Shown one piece after another: positions 4,406 to 5,108 of a stretch of 5,108 nucleotides of DNA (position 1 is the stretch's first letter; the number at the start of each line of letters is the position of its first letter). The notes beneath the pieces are model-generated. The model had not been told where the DNA came from. It did no database searches and was given only the letters and a program-made list of their open reading frames with translations. This DNA comes from Planctomycetes bacterium RBG_16_43_13 (lineage in GTDB: Bacteria > Planctomycetota > MHYJ01): NCBI GenBank assembly GCA_001828445.1, contig MHYJ01000162.1:1-5108 (forward strand). The letters are read 5' to 3'. The position numbers and the translations under genes are program-made.

Positions 4406-5108
4406 TAAGATATGACTTCTGTTAGCCCTTCGCAATATATCTGCTTTAGTAAAGTAGTTGTGTGTGAGCGGCGCGGAGAAGAGATTCTCCCGATTATCTG
4501 CCACTCACCTTTTTTCACATCATATACCTCGACTGTATCAGTAGAAGGAACATTCGCACCGACTGCGCCGCCTGCAACGAGGACGTCGCCATTCGGGAGT
4601 AGCACTGCGTCCGTGTCGTAGCGGCCGACGTTGAGTTCGCCAGTGAGCGTCCATTCGTCTTTCGCGGGGTCGTAGAGTTCGCATTTATTTTCGTTCGCCT
4701 TCCCTTTCTGTGTGCCGTTGAAGCCGCCTATCATCAGAACCCTGCCGTCATTAAGAGTTACGAGTGTGTGCCAGTTGCGTTTTACTTTTGTCTCTGCCGC
4801 TTTCGACCACTTGCCGCTTTTCGGGTCGTATATAGAACAATAATTTGTCGGGGACATACCCTGCCATCCTCCTGAGATGAGGACGCGTCCGTCGGCGAGG
4901 AACGTAGCGGCGGGGCGGTCGCCTGTCGGCTGTGGAAGGTCGCCCGTGCGAGACCATTTATCTTTTTCTGGGTCGTAGAGTTCAGCTGTCTTCGACTGAC
5001 CTGCAACGAGAACCCTGCCGTCGAGGAGTTTCACTGCGATATGCCCCGTGCGGATATCATTCATAGGGGACGCCTTCGAGAATTTTTTCGTTTGCGGGTC
5101 GTAGAGTT
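4306..5108 (-). CDS. Kelch-repeat beta-propeller protein, 3' part (5' end outside window)
   Basis: The frame is open from the right edge (LYDPQTKKFSKASPMNDIRT...) to TAG at 4306-4308, 266 residues visible; the ATG at 5064 is internal, because upstream codons continue the same repeat. Five kelch blades show the DGRVLxxGG strand: DGRVLVAGQ, DGRVLISGGWQ, DGRVLMIGGFN, NGDVLVAGGAV and YRILLIGGWN, spaced about 50 residues, alternating with YDPxxxxW strands (ELYDPEKDKW, SIYDPKSGKW, ELYDPAKDEW, EVYDVKKGEW). This is the bacterial kelch/galactose-oxidase central-domain type, a propeller used for binding or, in some enzymes, catalysis; whether a signal peptide is present cannot be seen. The last blade carries KQIYCEGLTEVIS where relic B has PPQKKGDA, so one is altered. 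The C-terminal KTPPAEMWELVGEETY recurs in three relics in the window. Confidence 0.9.
   Translation of the reverse strand, partial: LYDPQTKKFSKASPMNDIRTGHIAVKLLDGRVLVAGQSKTAELYDPEKDKWSRTGDLPQPTGDRPAATFLADGRVLISGGWQGMSPTNYCSIYDPKSGKWSKAAETKVKRNWHTLVTLNDGRVLMIGGFNGTQKGKANENKCELYDPAKDEWTLTGELNVGRYDTDAVLLPNGDVLVAGGAVGANVPSTDTVEVYDVKKGEWQIIGRISSPRRSHTTTLLKQIYCEGLTEVISYRILLIGGWNIWFDVKDKTPPAEMWELVGEETY

Noticed and set aside
4412..5006. Other-frame ORFs overlapping the kelch gene
   Set aside because: The kelch frame has five matching blades; the others are compositionally biased shadows.

Overview
The window looks like an accessory region of an environmental bacterium of moderate GC. Almost every gene is on the minus strand. 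Candidates such as Planctomycetota or similar candidate phyla fit the mix of IS3, kelch, TPR and small toxin-antitoxin-like genes, but nothing here fixes the taxonomy and that guess is weak.

Layout, in the direction of minus-strand transcription (5108 to 1): (1) a kelch beta-propeller gene that enters from the right edge and ends at 4306; (2) a TPR gene with a good promoter (4205-4233) and Shine-Dalgarno site, whose reading frame is broken once at a run of seven A (3992-3998) and whose 3' end is disrupted by unrelated sequence with a CxxC/CxxC motif, followed by a detached TPR tail at 2851-2961; (3) a decayed kelch tail (2732-2785); (4) a two-gene unit of a GHKL-type ATP-binding protein with its catalytic core deleted (2213-2679) and an intact STAS-like DUF4325 protein (1913-2206); (5) a second decayed kelch tail (1707-1912); (6) a zeta-toxin-like kinase that has lost its P-loop half (1263-1655), coupled to an intact 58-residue protein (1094-1270); (7) a further kelch-tail relic (895-985) broken by a heptanucleotide repeat; (8) an intact two-gene unit, a 61-residue helical protein plus an AbiEii/DUF6036-like nucleotidyltransferase (198-786), behind a perfect consensus promoter that predicts a leaderless mRNA; and (9) the right end of an IS3-family element on the plus strand (1-99), inserted into the 3' part of another gene whose last codons remain at 100-162.

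The striking feature is the regular alternation: four unrelated cargo modules are each preceded by a copy of the same kelch-gene 3' end in the same orientation, and three of the four kelch ends carry a degenerate palindromic 7-bp-period repeat (consensus about GARTTRA / TYAAYTC). This suggests a locus built and eroded by recombination at kelch 3' ends. Most modules are damaged (truncation, internal deletion, frameshift). The nucleotidyltransferase pair and the STAS-like gene are intact; the kelch gene is intact as far as it can be seen.
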